From Geobacter sp. (lineage in GTDB: Bacteria; Desulfobacterota; Desulfuromonadia; Geobacterales; Geobacteraceae): a DNA stretch of 64,000 bases. Of the stretch, positions 52,994 to 61,679 are shown one piece after another. The notes under the pieces are model-generated. The model did not search any database and was not told the DNA's origin. It saw only the letters and a program-made list of their open reading frames with translations. The position numbers and the translations under genes are program-made. Each line of letters starts with the position of its first letter. Within the stretch, counting starts at the first letter, position 1. The stretch is taken from positions 1 through 64,000 of the forward strand of contig JACOUQ010000007.1 in the NCBI GenBank assembly GCA_016177775.1, read 5' to 3'.

Positions 52994-55311
52994 GTTTTTA
53001 ACGCACTCTTTATCGCTTCCCGCACATCCTCCACGAAGACGAGGTTGAGCTTTTCCTTCACGTCAGCGGGGATGTCCTCCATGTCCACGCGGTTGCGCTC
53101 GGGAAGAACAACCTTCTTTACTCCAGCCCGGCGGGCGGCCAGGATCTTCTCCTTGACTCCACCGATGGGGAGAACGCGGCCGGTCAGGCTGATCTCGCCG
53201 GTCATGGCCACATCGCGCCGCGCCGGCTTGCGGGTCATAAGGGAAACCAGGGCAGTGACCATGGTAACCCCGGCCGAGGGACCGTCCTTTGGGATGGAAC
53301 CTGCCGGGACGTGGATATGGATGTCCGAGTCCTCGAACTGTTTTTCCTGGATGTCGAACTCGGCCGCATTGGCCCGGACGAACGAAAGAGCCGCCTTGGC
53401 CGACTCCCGCATCACCTCTCCCAGGGAGCCGGTGAGCAGCAGTTCGCGCTTGCCCCCCATCCGCGTGGCCTCCACGAAGATGATGTCCCCGCCGGTCTCG
53501 GTCCATGCCAGGCCGGTCACCACCCCGACGCGGTCCTTTTCGGCCGCCACCTCGTCGAAGAACTTGCGGGCCCCTAGCAGCTCATCCACCACCTCCTGCG
53601 TAACCGTGGTACGCGCCGGCTTTTTCTGGGTGATCTCCTTGGCCAGCTTGCGGCAGACACTCCCGATGCTCCGCTGGAGGTTGCGCACCCCCGCCTCGCG
53701 GGTGTATTCGCGAATGACCTTGCGGATTGCTCCCTCCTGGAACTCCGGCGGGGTGGCAGTTAGCCCGTTCTCCTCGATCTCCCGCGGGACCAGGAAGCGG
53801 GTGGCAATATTTAGCTTCTCGTCGTCCGTGTAGCCGGAAAGGCTGATAACCTCCATCCGGTCCTTGAGGGGGGCGGGTATCGGGTCGAGGATGTTGGCGG
53901 TGGTTATGAACATCACGTTGGAAAGGTCGAAGGGGACGTCCAGGTAGTGGTCGGTGAAGGAGAAATTCTGTTCCGGGTCGAGCACCTCCAGGAGGGCGCT
54001 GGCCGGGTCCCCCCGGAAATCCATCCCGATCTTGTCCACCTCGTCCAGCATGAAGACCGGGTTATTGGATCCGGAGCGGAATATCTCCTGGATGATCCGG
54101 CCGGGGAGCGCGCCGATGTAAGTCCGGCGATGCCCGCGGATTTCCGCCTCGTCCCGCATGCCGCCAAGGGATATACGGATGAACTTCCGCCCCAGGGTAC
54201 GGGCAATGGACTTGCCGAGACTGGTCTTTCCGACGCCCGGCGGGCCGACGAAGCAGAGGATCGGCCCCTTCATCTTCTCCTTGAGGGTGCGCACCGCCAG
54301 GTATTCGAGAATCCGCTCCTTAACCTTGTCCAGGTCGTAATGGTCCTCGTTCAGCACCTGCTCGGCCTGAATGATGTCGTTATTGTCCTGAGTGCTCACC
54401 TGCCAGGGCATCCCCAGCAGATAGTCGAGATAGGTCCGCGAAACCGTATATTCAGGAGATGCAGAATTGATCCGCTCCAGCCGCCGCAGCTCCCGCTCCG
54501 CCACTTCGGCCACGTCGGGAGGCATCTTCACCTCCCCCATCTTCTTGCGCAACTCATTGATCTCGGAGACCCGCGGGTCTTCCTCCCCGAGTTCCTCCTG
54601 GATCTGTTTCATCTGCTCCCGCAGGATATACTCCTTCTGGGTCTTGCCGACGCGGCGGGTCACCTCGGCCTGCACCTCGCCCCGGACCTGAAGCTTCTGG
54701 ACCTCGTCGGTAAGCTGGATATAGACCTTCTTCAGCCGGTCCAGGGGATCGAGGGTCTCCAGCAGCTGCTGCTGCTCGTCGATGGGGAGATTGAGGTAGA
54801 GCGTTACCAGGTCCGAGAGCCGGGCAGGGTTGTCGATATAGTCGAGCATCTTGATGACGTCTTCGGGGAGCGGACGGCCGTGGGAGAGGGCTATCTTGAG
54901 AAGCGCATTCAGGCTCTGCACCAGGGTTTCGGAAACGACCGTCTTCTCCGCGAACTCCCGCACCTGCTCCACCCTGGCAAGGATAAATGGGGTCTGCTGG
55001 ACGAAACTCTTCAGGAGGACCCGCGATACCCCTTCCAGCTGCACCTTGGCACCGCCGTCGGCCTGACGGGAAAACTGGCTGACACGGCAGACCGTCCCCA
55101 CATCGTGCAGGGCCGGAACCATGTTGTCATGCTGTTCTTCCCTCAGCTTTACGGCAAGCACCAGATTGTCGTAGTGGACCGCCTCCTCGAAAGGAATACT
55201 CTCCCGCGGCTTCAGGTAAAGGGTAATGACCATCTGGGGAAAAACGACCATGTCGCGCAGGGGATAGGCCGGCACAACGTCCGGAATGCTGAACGGAGGC
55301 ATATCGCTCAT
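52990..55311 (-). CDS. lon: ATP-dependent Lon protease
   Basis: This 773-residue LonA protease has an N-terminal substrate domain (10-200) and a coiled-coil region (about 210-300). The AAA+ module has Walker A GPPGVGKT (356-363) and Walker B VFMLDEVDKIG. The protease domain has the Ser679-Lys722 catalytic dyad (PKDGPSAG and GGVKEK), which falls at the same numbers as in E. coli Lon. The start ATG at 55311 gives MSDMPPFSIPDVV. It degrades misfolded and regulatory proteins. No HrcA/CIRCE-like operator was seen in the upstream region. It heads the mla gene set. Confidence 0.95.
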   Translation of the reverse strand: MSDMPPFSIPDVVPAYPLRDMVVFPQMVITLYLKPRESIPFEEAVHYDNLVLAVKLREEQHDNMVPALHDVGTVCRVSQFSRQADGGAKVQLEGVSRVLLKSFVQQTPFILARVEQVREFAEKTVVSETLVQSLNALLKIALSHGRPLPEDVIKMLDYIDNPARLSDLVTLYLNLPIDEQQQLLETLDPLDRLKKVYIQLTDEVQKLQVRGEVQAEVTRRVGKTQKEYILREQMKQIQEELGEEDPRVSEINELRKKMGEVKMPPDVAEVAERELRRLERINSASPEYTVSRTYLDYLLGMPWQVSTQDNNDIIQAEQVLNEDHYDLDKVKERILEYLAVRTLKEKMKGPILCFVGPPGVGKTSLGKSIARTLGRKFIRISLGGMRDEAEIRGHRRTYIGALPGRIIQEIFRSGSNNPVFMLDEVDKIGMDFRGDPASALLEVLDPEQNFSFTDHYLDVPFDLSNVMFITTANILDPIPAPLKDRMEVISLSGYTDDEKLNIATRFLVPREIEENGLTATPPEFQEGAIRKVIREYTREAGVRNLQRSIGSVCRKLAKEITQKKPARTTVTQEVVDELLGARKFFDEVAAEKDRVGVVTGLAWTETGGDIIFVEATRMGGKRELLLTGSLGEVMRESAKAALSFVRANAAEFDIQEKQFEDSDIHIHVPAGSIPKDGPSAGVTMVTALVSLMTRKPARRDVAMTGEISLTGRVLPIGGVKEKILAARRAGVKKVVLPERNRVDMEDIPADVKEKLNLVFVEDVREAIKSALKT

Positions 55312-55395
55312 GGGGACAGTCCTCGGGGAAACGGGCGGATATTTGAAAAATCGGTAAGTTAAGGTTATCGGTTAAACGGGGGAAGTCAAGGAGCG

Positions 55396-55489
55396 GGGAC
55401 TAGGGACTAGGGACTGGGGACTGGGGTTGTAAGTTGTTGTGGGTTGTGGGTTGTATATACCGGTCCCTGGTCCGCAGTCCCTAGTCCCC
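55396..55489. repeat. Inverted pair of 7-bp tandem arrays (GGGACTR), overlapping a coding end
   Basis: GGGACTA, GGGACTA, GGGACTG, GGGACTG repeat at 55396-55423. Units of GGGTTGT type follow at about 55424-55454, then GGTCCCT, GGTCCGC, AGTCCCT, AGTCCCC at 55462-55489. The right array contains the last codons and stop of the ABC-F gene (stop at 55481-55483). Confidence 0.88.
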
Positions 55490-57421
55490 GATTTTCTCCC
55501 ACTCATCATAAAGCGCGGCGATCCTGGCGGTGAGTGTAGCGTGATCTTCCGTTGCCTGCCTGGCTGTGTCGGTGTCACGGAAAAAATCGGGGGCCGACAT
55601 TCGCTCCTCCAGCTGCGCGAGTCCGGCTTCGGCGGCGTGAATTTCATTTTCCAGCTCGGCCAGCCGCTTCTGGCGGGCCTTTTCCTCGCGCTGCCGCTGC
55701 TTATCCGCCTCGCGCTGCCGCAGGCGTTCCTCCTTGGAGCCTGGAGGGGGGGAACTGGGAGAGTTGGCCTGTGTAGGGGCGAAGCATGCTTCGACCTTGC
55801 CCGGAGCTGCAACCAAGCTTTCCTGGGCCTTCTTCGCCAGATAATCCTCGTAATTGCCGATGAACGAGGTGAGCCGGCCCGCTTCCACCTCCACCACCCG
55901 GGTGGCAAGGCCGTCCACGAAATAGCGGTCATGAGAGACGAACACCACGGTGCCGGGGAACTCCCGCAGGGCGTCCAGAAGGACATCCTTGCTGAACAGG
56001 TCGAGGTGGTTGGTCGGCTCATCCATAAGGAGCAGGTTGGACGGCCGCAGCAGCATCTTGGACAGGGCCAGGCGGTTGCGCTCCCCACCGGACAGGACCC
56101 CCACCCTTTTGTGGATGTCGTCACCGGAGAAGAGAAAGGCGCCGAGGATGTTCCTGAGCTGCGGCACCATGTCGTACGGGGCGTCGGCTAGGATCTCGTC
56201 GTGTACGGTCCGCTCCTCGTTCAGGATTTGCGCCTGGTCCTGGGCGAAGTAGTCGAGGGCGACGTTGTGCCCCACAATCCGCTCGCCTCCCAGAAAATCG
56301 CCACCGGAGAGGATCCGCATCAGAGTCGATTTCCCCGCGCCGTTGTGCCCCACGAGGGCCACCCGCTCCCCCGTCTCCACGATCAGGTCCACACTGTCGA
56401 GGACGACATTGGCGCCGTACCCCTTGGTCACCCCCTTCAGCTCCATGACAATCCGGCCGCTCTTGGGGGGCTCCGGAAAGCGGAAGTGGATGCGGCGACG
56501 CTCCGGCGGGAGAACGATCCGTTCCACCTTCTCCAGCTGCTTGACGCGGGACTGCACCAGGGACGCCTTGTTCGCCTGGTAGCGGAAGCGGTTGATGAAC
56601 TCCTCCATCTTCCGGACTTCCTCGTCCTGGCGCAGCTTTGCATCCCGAAGCCTGGCCACCCGCTCTTCCCGTTCGGTCAGGTAGCGGCTGTAGGAGCAGT
56701 GGTAGTCGGTCAGGGCATGGTTCCAGACCTCGACAATCCGGTGGCAGACCTGGTCCAGGAAGAAGCGGTCGTGGGAAACCAGCATCACCGAGCCGGGGTA
56801 GGACTTGAGATAATCCTCCAGCCAGTTGCGCGCCTCGATGTCCAAATGGTTCGTCGGCTCGTCCAGAAGCAGTACCGACGGCTTCTGCAGAAGCAGCTTT
56901 GCCAGGGCGATCCGCATCTGCCAGCCGCCGGAGAACTCGCCGCAATCCTTCTCCCAGTCGGCCTGCCGGAAGCCGAGGCCCCGCAGCACCTCGGCCACGG
57001 CCGCCTCCATGGCGTATCCCCCCCTGGCGCGGAACTCTTCCTGGAGGTCGCCGAAGCGATGGAGCAGATCCTCGTAGCCGGGGTCATCATGGGAAACGGT
57101 CTCCACCTGTTTGGAAAGCGCGGCAATCTCCCGCTCGATCCGCTGCAGGTCCGCCAGGGCGGAAAGCCCCTCCTCGAACAGGGTCCGGCCGCGGGTGACG
57201 ATACCGTCCTGGGGGAGATAGCCGACGGTCCCACCCCTGGCGAGCCGGATATCCCCGGCCGAGTGCTCCACGATGCCGGCGATGATCCGCATCAGGGTCG
57301 ACTTCCCGGCGCCGTTCTCGCCGACGAGACCCACCCGCTCACCCTTTTTCAGGTGCCAGGAGATATTGGTGAACAGCGGCTTTCCCGCGAAGTCCATGGA
57401 GAGGTTCTGAAGATGGAGCAT
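55481..57421 (-). CDS. ABC-F family ATPase
   Basis: The ATG at 57421 begins MLHLQNLSMDFAGKPLF and is preceded by AAAGG, giving 646 residues. It has two ABC domains without membrane segments (Walker A GENGAGKS and GHNGAGKS; signatures EFSGGWQMR and LSGGERNRLALS), joined by a linker helix pair. A C-terminal charged coiled-coil extension (about 540-640) is as in Uup and related proteins. ABC-F proteins act on ribosomes or in DNA repair; the long tail favours the Uup-like branch, but this is not decisive. The gene stands alone, with VapBC upstream on the same strand. Confidence 0.9.
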   Translation of the reverse strand: MLHLQNLSMDFAGKPLFTNISWHLKKGERVGLVGENGAGKSTLMRIIAGIVEHSAGDIRLARGGTVGYLPQDGIVTRGRTLFEEGLSALADLQRIEREIAALSKQVETVSHDDPGYEDLLHRFGDLQEEFRARGGYAMEAAVAEVLRGLGFRQADWEKDCGEFSGGWQMRIALAKLLLQKPSVLLLDEPTNHLDIEARNWLEDYLKSYPGSVMLVSHDRFFLDQVCHRIVEVWNHALTDYHCSYSRYLTEREERVARLRDAKLRQDEEVRKMEEFINRFRYQANKASLVQSRVKQLEKVERIVLPPERRRIHFRFPEPPKSGRIVMELKGVTKGYGANVVLDSVDLIVETGERVALVGHNGAGKSTLMRILSGGDFLGGERIVGHNVALDYFAQDQAQILNEERTVHDEILADAPYDMVPQLRNILGAFLFSGDDIHKRVGVLSGGERNRLALSKMLLRPSNLLLMDEPTNHLDLFSKDVLLDALREFPGTVVFVSHDRYFVDGLATRVVEVEAGRLTSFIGNYEDYLAKKAQESLVAAPGKVEACFAPTQANSPSSPPPGSKEERLRQREADKQRQREEKARQKRLAELENEIHAAEAGLAQLEERMSAPDFFRDTDTARQATEDHATLTARIAALYDEWEKIGD

Positions 57422-57464
57422 GAAAAAACCTTTAACGTAAGGGGGATTTCGGAAGGAATAAGGC

Positions 57465-57854
57465 TCAGGCGAACAGGGCCAGTTCTGAATTTTCGGCAAT
57501 TACCGCAAAGTGCGAATCCATGGTGAACAGCGGACAACCGTGGTGTATGGCGATGGCAGCTATGGTCGCGTCAGCCGCCGGCACCGTTATTCCCTTGCGC
57601 CGCAAGCCGCGATAAATTTCGGCGGCCAACAGGTGAACGTCTCGGCCAGCCTCCAGGAAAGGGAGAAACATGAGCCTCTGCCTGGTCTGCTCGTAAGTTT
57701 TCCGCTCCCTGATTCCCTGGAGGATCTCCTGAAGGATGATGCCGCAGATGGCTGCACGGTTCGTCCCCCGAATCAGCTCCTCCAGGCGCGCACCGGCCTC
57801 GTCTGCAGGAGTGCGGAAAAAATCGATCCAGACCGAGGTATCAACGACAACCAT
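57465..57854 (-). CDS. vapC: VapC-type PIN domain toxin
   Basis: This 129-residue PIN ribonuclease has Asp5 in DTSVWIDFF, Glu in LQEILQGI (about 44), Asp in PAADATIAAIA (about 97) and a final acidic residue in TMDSHF, so all four acidic positions are kept and it looks intact. Its start overlaps the antitoxin gene by 14 bases, the usual arrangement. In characterised cases VapC cleaves tRNA or rRNA when VapB is lost. The ABC-F gene follows 43 bases later. Confidence 0.9.
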   Translation of the reverse strand: MVVVDTSVWIDFFRTPADEAGARLEELIRGTNRAAICGIILQEILQGIRERKTYEQTRQRLMFLPFLEAGRDVHLLAAEIYRGLRRKGITVPAADATIAAIAIHHGCPLFTMDSHFAVIAENSELALFA

Positions 57855-58050
57855 GGCGGTCCTTCCGCATCTCCTCCAGGTCCCCTTCCCACTGCACCTT
57901 TCCGCGGAGTTCGATGAGCCGTTCCAGCTCCTTCTGCTCCACGAGCTTTTTCAGGGCGTAATTCACGACGTCCACCTTCTTACGGATGCCGGTCAACCGT
58001 TGCGCCGCGGCAAAGGTTTCCTCGTCGATGTCTATCACTGTCCTAGCCAT
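57841..58050 (-). CDS. vapB: VapB-type antitoxin
   Basis: The ATG at 58050 (AGGAG seven bases before) gives 69 residues; an upstream ATG lacks a ribosome site. The N-terminus (ARTVIDIDEETFAAAQRLTGI) is the short ribbon-helix-type domain of DUF2191 VapB proteins, followed by a helix and a charged C-terminal tail that would wrap VapC. It is probably autoregulatory with VapC. Confidence 0.85.
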   Translation of the reverse strand: MARTVIDIDEETFAAAQRLTGIRKKVDVVNYALKKLVEQKELERLIELRGKVQWEGDLEEMRKDRHGCR

Positions 58051-58201
58051 ATCGAGTCTCCTGTGCATCAGGATACTACAATTTTGATATCATTTCAACT
58101 GCTGTTTTATATCGTTCTTTCTGTTCTGCAAAAACACGCAACCGACTGCTTCTCAAATCCCTGACCCGCGCAAGTTTTTTCTTAGGAAACCGGCTAAACT
58201 C

Positions 58202-58210
58202 TGGTATACT
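58202..58210 (+). promoter_or_regulatory. Extended -10 promoter candidate for the RNase E/G gene
   Basis: TGG followed by TATACT (58205-58210) has the TGn extension of extended -10 promoters; the -35 is weak. It would give a long leader of about 180 bases, with a GC-rich hairpin-forming stretch at about 58260-58285. Apart from this the gap 58051-58396 shows no recognised gene. Confidence 0.4.
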
Positions 58211-58396
58211 TTTAGAGTTTTGTGCAGGGGACCATGCGGTCCGGCCAGAACAGGGATTCCGCCGCCCGGGGTGCGCCCCGCTGTTGGCCGAAAAATACAC
58301 GAGGGTTGACGGATCTGCAAGAGCGCCTGATGATCGATCTTAGCATCGAACGTCGTATGCGGTTTGCAATTTGTCCCCGGAAAAGGAAAAATATAC

Positions 58397-60772
58397 ATGT
58401 CAAGAAAGATGCTGATCAATGTCATGCATCCGGAAGAGTCCAGGGTGGCCATCGTGGAAGACGGCCGCCTGGTGGAGCTGGATGTGGAAGTGGCGGGCCA
58501 CGAGGAGACCCGGGGCAATGTCTACAATGGGGTGGTGGTCCGGGTGGAGCCCGGCCTGCAGGCCGCCTTCGTGGATATCGGCACCAAAAAGCTGGGATTC
58601 CTCCAGATGGGGGAGATCCACCCCGACTACTGGCAGTGGCGCGACGACGTCCCCGAAGACCAGCGCAAGCGCCGGCCCCGCATCCAGGAGATCCTGCGAC
58701 GCGGCCAGGAGCTCCTGGTGCAGGTGGAGAAGGGAGAGCGGGATATGAAGGGCCCGGCCCTCACCACCTACATGTCCCTGCCGGGACGCTACATGGTCCT
58801 TATGCCGGGGAGCGATTCCGCCGGCATCTCCCGCAAGGTGGAGAGCGAGGCCGAACGGAAAAACCTGAAGCAGATGGCCGTGGAACTGGAGTTCCCGGAG
58901 GGTTTCGGCTACATCATCCGCACCGAGGCCGAAGGTAAAAAGAAGACCGAGCTTGCCAAGGACCTCAAGTACCTCCTCAACCTCTACGACACCATCAAGA
59001 AACAGGCCGCCGAAGTCAAGGCCCCCGCACTGATCCACCGCGACGCCAATCTCGTGGTCCGCTCCATCCGCGACTACTTCACCGACGAGATCGACGAGGT
59101 GCTGGTCGACGGCAAGGACACCTACAAGGAAGCCCGCGCCTTCTTCAAGCAGACCATGCCCAAGTACGAAAAGCTGGTCAAGCTCCACGTTGAAAAGCGC
59201 CCCATCTTCGCAAAATACCAGCTGGAAGAGCAGATCGAGCACATCTTCGAGAAGCGGGTGCCGCTGAAATCCGGCGGCTCCATCGTCATCGACCCGACCG
59301 AGGCGTTGGTCTCCATCGACGTCAACTCCGGCAAGAGCACCGGCGAGAAGAACGTGGAGGACACCGCCTTCCGCACCAACATGGAAGCCGCCGAAGAGGT
59401 GGCGCGCCAGCTCCGCCTGCGCGACCTGGGTGGCCTCATCGTCATCGACTTCATCGATATGTACGACAAGAAGCACAGGGTCGATGTGGAGAAATGCCTG
59501 AAGCAGGCGCTCAAACTCGACAAGGCGCGGGTCAACGTGGGGAGGATCTCCGACTTCGGCCTCCTGGAGATGTCGCGGCAGCGGATCAAGCAGACCATTT
59601 CGGAAGGTTCCGCCCAGATATGCCCCCATTGCGGCGGCATCGGGAAGGTCAAGTCGGTTGAGGCAATGGCCATCTCTTTTGTGCGCAAGGTGCTGGCTGC
59701 AGCCTCCAAGGGAAATGTGTCGGAGGTCCGTGGCGCACTGCCGCTGGATGTGGCCTACTACCTTCTGAACCGCAAGAAGCAGGAGCTGGCAAGGATAGAA
59801 TCCGATTACGACCTGGAGGTGACGGTCAAGGGTAAGACGTCGTTCCTGCAGAACCAGATGGAGATCGAGATCCTCCGTCGAGAGAAGGCGGTCGAGCACG
59901 AGCCTGAGCATGTGCATGAACCGAAGCATATTCCGGCACCTGAGCATGTGGTGGAGGCCGGTGCGGAAGCCCCTGCCGAAGCGGGCGAGGCAGCGGAAGG
60001 GAAAAAGAAGAGGAAACGGCGCCGCAAGAAGAAAGGGGCCGAGACAGAAGCTGTAGAAGCGGCCGAGACCACGGAGGCTATCGAGGAAGCGGAAACCGGG
60101 GAAGAGACTGAAGAGCCCGAAGCCGCCGAAATTCCCGAAGAGCCTCACTCTGCCGAGGAAGCCGGTGAACACAAGAAGAAACGCCGCCGGCGCCGGCGGA
60201 AGAAGAAGCATCCGGGCGAAGAAGGGGCTGCACCCGCCGAGGCACCGACAGCGGAGGCTGCGGAGGAAGTTGCCCCGGTTATGCCGGAAGCAGCGGAGGC
60301 CGAGGCTGCGGAGGAGCATAAAAAGAAGCGCAAACGGAAGCGGAAGCGGGGCAAGAAGGAGGAAGGGACTGAGATAGCGCCGGCAGGGGAAGTCGTTGAG
60401 ACGCCCGCCCCCACAGTAACTGCGCCCGTCGAGGAGACCCCCGCCACACCGGAAGAAAAGCCGAAAAAGAAGCGCCCCGCCAAGCGGAGCAAGGCCGCTG
60501 AGGCCGCCCCTGTCGAATTGGCCCCGGAAGCGGCATCGGAAGAAAAACCCGCTGAGAAGGAGAAGAAACCCCGGCCGGCCAGAAAGAAAAAGGCCGTTGC
60601 CGAAGCGCCGGCGGAATCTGTCGAGGAACCGGCCAAGCCGAAGCGGAGGAGAAAGAAGACCGCCGCCGAAGCCGAGCCTGTGGAAGCTGCGGCTGCAGAA
60701 ACTAAAGAGACTGCCGCCAAGCCCAAGGCGAAACGGGCGCCCAGGAAGAAAAAGGAAGAAGCAGCCGAGTAA
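58397..60772 (+). CDS. rng: Ribonuclease E/G family endoribonuclease with long charged tail
   Basis: Starting at the ATG at 58397 gives 791 residues. An S1 domain (about 40-125, with VYNGVVVRVEPGLQAAFVDIG) precedes the RNase E/G catalytic core. The metal-binding Asp residues are in SIDVNSGKST (about 307) and VIDFIDM (about 350), and the zinc-link CPHC is near 409. After residue 500 there is a tail of some 290 residues made of Ala/Glu-rich stretches broken by five or six Lys/Arg runs such as KKKRRRRRRKKK, likely RNA-binding and disordered. It processes rRNA and mRNA; the tail resembles RNase E scaffolds rather than tail-less RNase G, so the symbol is tentative. Confidence 0.93.
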   Translation: MSRKMLINVMHPEESRVAIVEDGRLVELDVEVAGHEETRGNVYNGVVVRVEPGLQAAFVDIGTKKLGFLQMGEIHPDYWQWRDDVPEDQRKRRPRIQEILRRGQELLVQVEKGERDMKGPALTTYMSLPGRYMVLMPGSDSAGISRKVESEAERKNLKQMAVELEFPEGFGYIIRTEAEGKKKTELAKDLKYLLNLYDTIKKQAAEVKAPALIHRDANLVVRSIRDYFTDEIDEVLVDGKDTYKEARAFFKQTMPKYEKLVKLHVEKRPIFAKYQLEEQIEHIFEKRVPLKSGGSIVIDPTEALVSIDVNSGKSTGEKNVEDTAFRTNMEAAEEVARQLRLRDLGGLIVIDFIDMYDKKHRVDVEKCLKQALKLDKARVNVGRISDFGLLEMSRQRIKQTISEGSAQICPHCGGIGKVKSVEAMAISFVRKVLAAASKGNVSEVRGALPLDVAYYLLNRKKQELARIESDYDLEVTVKGKTSFLQNQMEIEILRREKAVEHEPEHVHEPKHIPAPEHVVEAGAEAPAEAGEAAEGKKKRKRRRKKKGAETEAVEAAETTEAIEEAETGEETEEPEAAEIPEEPHSAEEAGEHKKKRRRRRRKKKHPGEEGAAPAEAPTAEAAEEVAPVMPEAAEAEAAEEHKKKRKRKRKRGKKEEGTEIAPAGEVVETPAPTVTAPVEETPATPEEKPKKKRPAKRSKAAEAAPVELAPEAASEEKPAEKEKKPRPARKKKAVAEAPAESVEEPAKPKRRRKKTAAEAEPVEAAAAETKETAAKPKAKRAPRKKKEEAAE

Positions 60773-60774
60773 TG

Positions 60775-60802
60775 AAAAAGGGGACCGCATGGTCCCCTTT
60801 TC
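60775..60802. terminator. Terminator of the RNase E/G gene
   Basis: A perfect 11-12 bp stem (AAAAGGGGACC with GGTCCCCTTTT) has a GCAT loop, immediately after the stop codon. A second element, 60836-60925, made of CCTCC/GGAGG and CCCCC/GGGGG hairpins with outer CCACCCCC/GGGGGGTGG arms, follows before the convergent Smr gene. Confidence 0.85.
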
Positions 60803-60835
60803 AATTCACATGATTAACAACCCGCGCCGCCTTAC

Positions 60836-60925
60836 CACCCCCAGCCCTTTAGGCCCTTTGGGTCCTCCTTAAGCAGGAGGGGAGCAATCTCCCCCTTCTT
60901 GATTAGGAGGGGGTCGGGGGGTGGT
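60836..60925. repeat. Dispersed hairpin element between rng and Smr genes
   Basis: The outer arms pair (CCACCCCC with GGGGGGTGG) and enclose TCCTCCTTAAGCAGGAGG and CTCCCCCTT...AGGAGGGGG hairpins. It is the same family as the elements at 47351, 50229 and 31861. Confidence 0.7.
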
Positions 60926-60954
60926 CGATGAAATTGAAGTTACTCAGAAGCTCA

Positions 60955-61656
60955 TCATGTTTTCCCCTGATCCTTAAGAAACACCACATACGCCCCGCTC
61001 CCCCCCATCTGCCGCGGCGCCGGGAAGAATTCCGCCACCTTCCCCTTCCCATGTTCCCGCAGCCAGGCGGCCACCGCTCCTTGTAGCACAGGCTCACCCG
61101 GCGAGTTGTACCCCTTGCCGGTGATCACCAGCACTGCCTGCTGCTTGCGGCGAAAAGCCCCGCCAATGAAATGCTCCAGGCTTTCCAGTGCCTCAGCTCG
61201 GGTTAGGCCATGCAGGTCGAGCTCGAAATCAATACGGATCTCCCCCCGTAGGAGCTGTTTCATGCGGCCTAGCGCTGCCTGCTTCTTCTGTGGAGCCTCC
61301 CCTTCTTCCTTGGGTAATACCTTCAACACCTGCATCGTCTCCAGAAAAAGGTCGCGGTCCTCCTCAGCCAGAACTTCCGAAAATGGCTTTGCCGCCACCT
61401 CCCGCCGGCGCACCCGGCCGGGAAGAACGGTCCCGTCCAGCTTGCGCACATCGGACATGGCCCGCAGAAACAGGTCAAGATCATCCGCTACCGGAATCTT
61501 CCGCTCCGGCTCAAGCGCCTTTTGCTGAGGGACCTGCTTCGGCGTCTCAGCAGGCTTCGCCTCCTCCACCCGCACCCCCTTCAGCGCCTTGAACGGATTA
61601 ACAGCGAACTTATCTTCGTGCTTTTGCACTTCTTTCTGTTTTTTCCTTTTCACCAT
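60955..61656 (-). CDS. Smr domain protein
   Basis: This 233-residue protein has a basic N-terminus, a charged linker and a C-terminal Smr domain (about 140-230) with the conserved LDLHGLTRAEA (DLHG motif) and ITGKGYNSPGEPVL (GxG motif). Free-standing Smr proteins are nucleases or ribosome-rescue factors (SmrB type) in other bacteria, so an RNA or DNA role is likely. Its start codon ATG lies inside a heptanucleotide array. Its neighbour, the OmpA lipoprotein gene, is 24 bases upstream on the same strand. Confidence 0.88.
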   Translation of the reverse strand: MVKRKKQKEVQKHEDKFAVNPFKALKGVRVEEAKPAETPKQVPQQKALEPERKIPVADDLDLFLRAMSDVRKLDGTVLPGRVRRREVAAKPFSEVLAEEDRDLFLETMQVLKVLPKEEGEAPQKKQAALGRMKQLLRGEIRIDFELDLHGLTRAEALESLEHFIGGAFRRKQQAVLVITGKGYNSPGEPVLQGAVAAWLREHGKGKVAEFFPAPRQMGGSGAYVVFLKDQGKT

Positions 61657-61678
61657 TCACCATTCACCATTCACGATT
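61651..61678. repeat. 7-bp tandem array (CACCATT) covering the Smr start
   Basis: Three exact CACCATT units and one CACGATT run from 61651 to 61678. On the minus strand each unit offers an ATG and a GTG; the first ATG (61656) starts the Smr gene, while the other ATGs are in different frames because the unit is 7 bases long. Confidence 0.85.
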
Positions 61679-61679
61679 T

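Noticed and set aside
54000..55362. Long plus-strand ORF opposite lon
   Set aside because: Shadow of the Lon coding sequence, which has the full AAA+ and Ser-Lys protease motifs.
58076..58300. 74-codon minus-strand ORF upstream of vapB, C-terminal part rich in Arg and Lys
   Set aside because: No ribosome site, N-terminal half without protein-like composition; might contain a remnant but cannot be supported.
58400..60790. 796-codon minus-strand ORF opposite the RNase E/G gene
   Set aside because: The real gene on the plus strand has catalytic motifs; the antisense frame is open because of codon bias.
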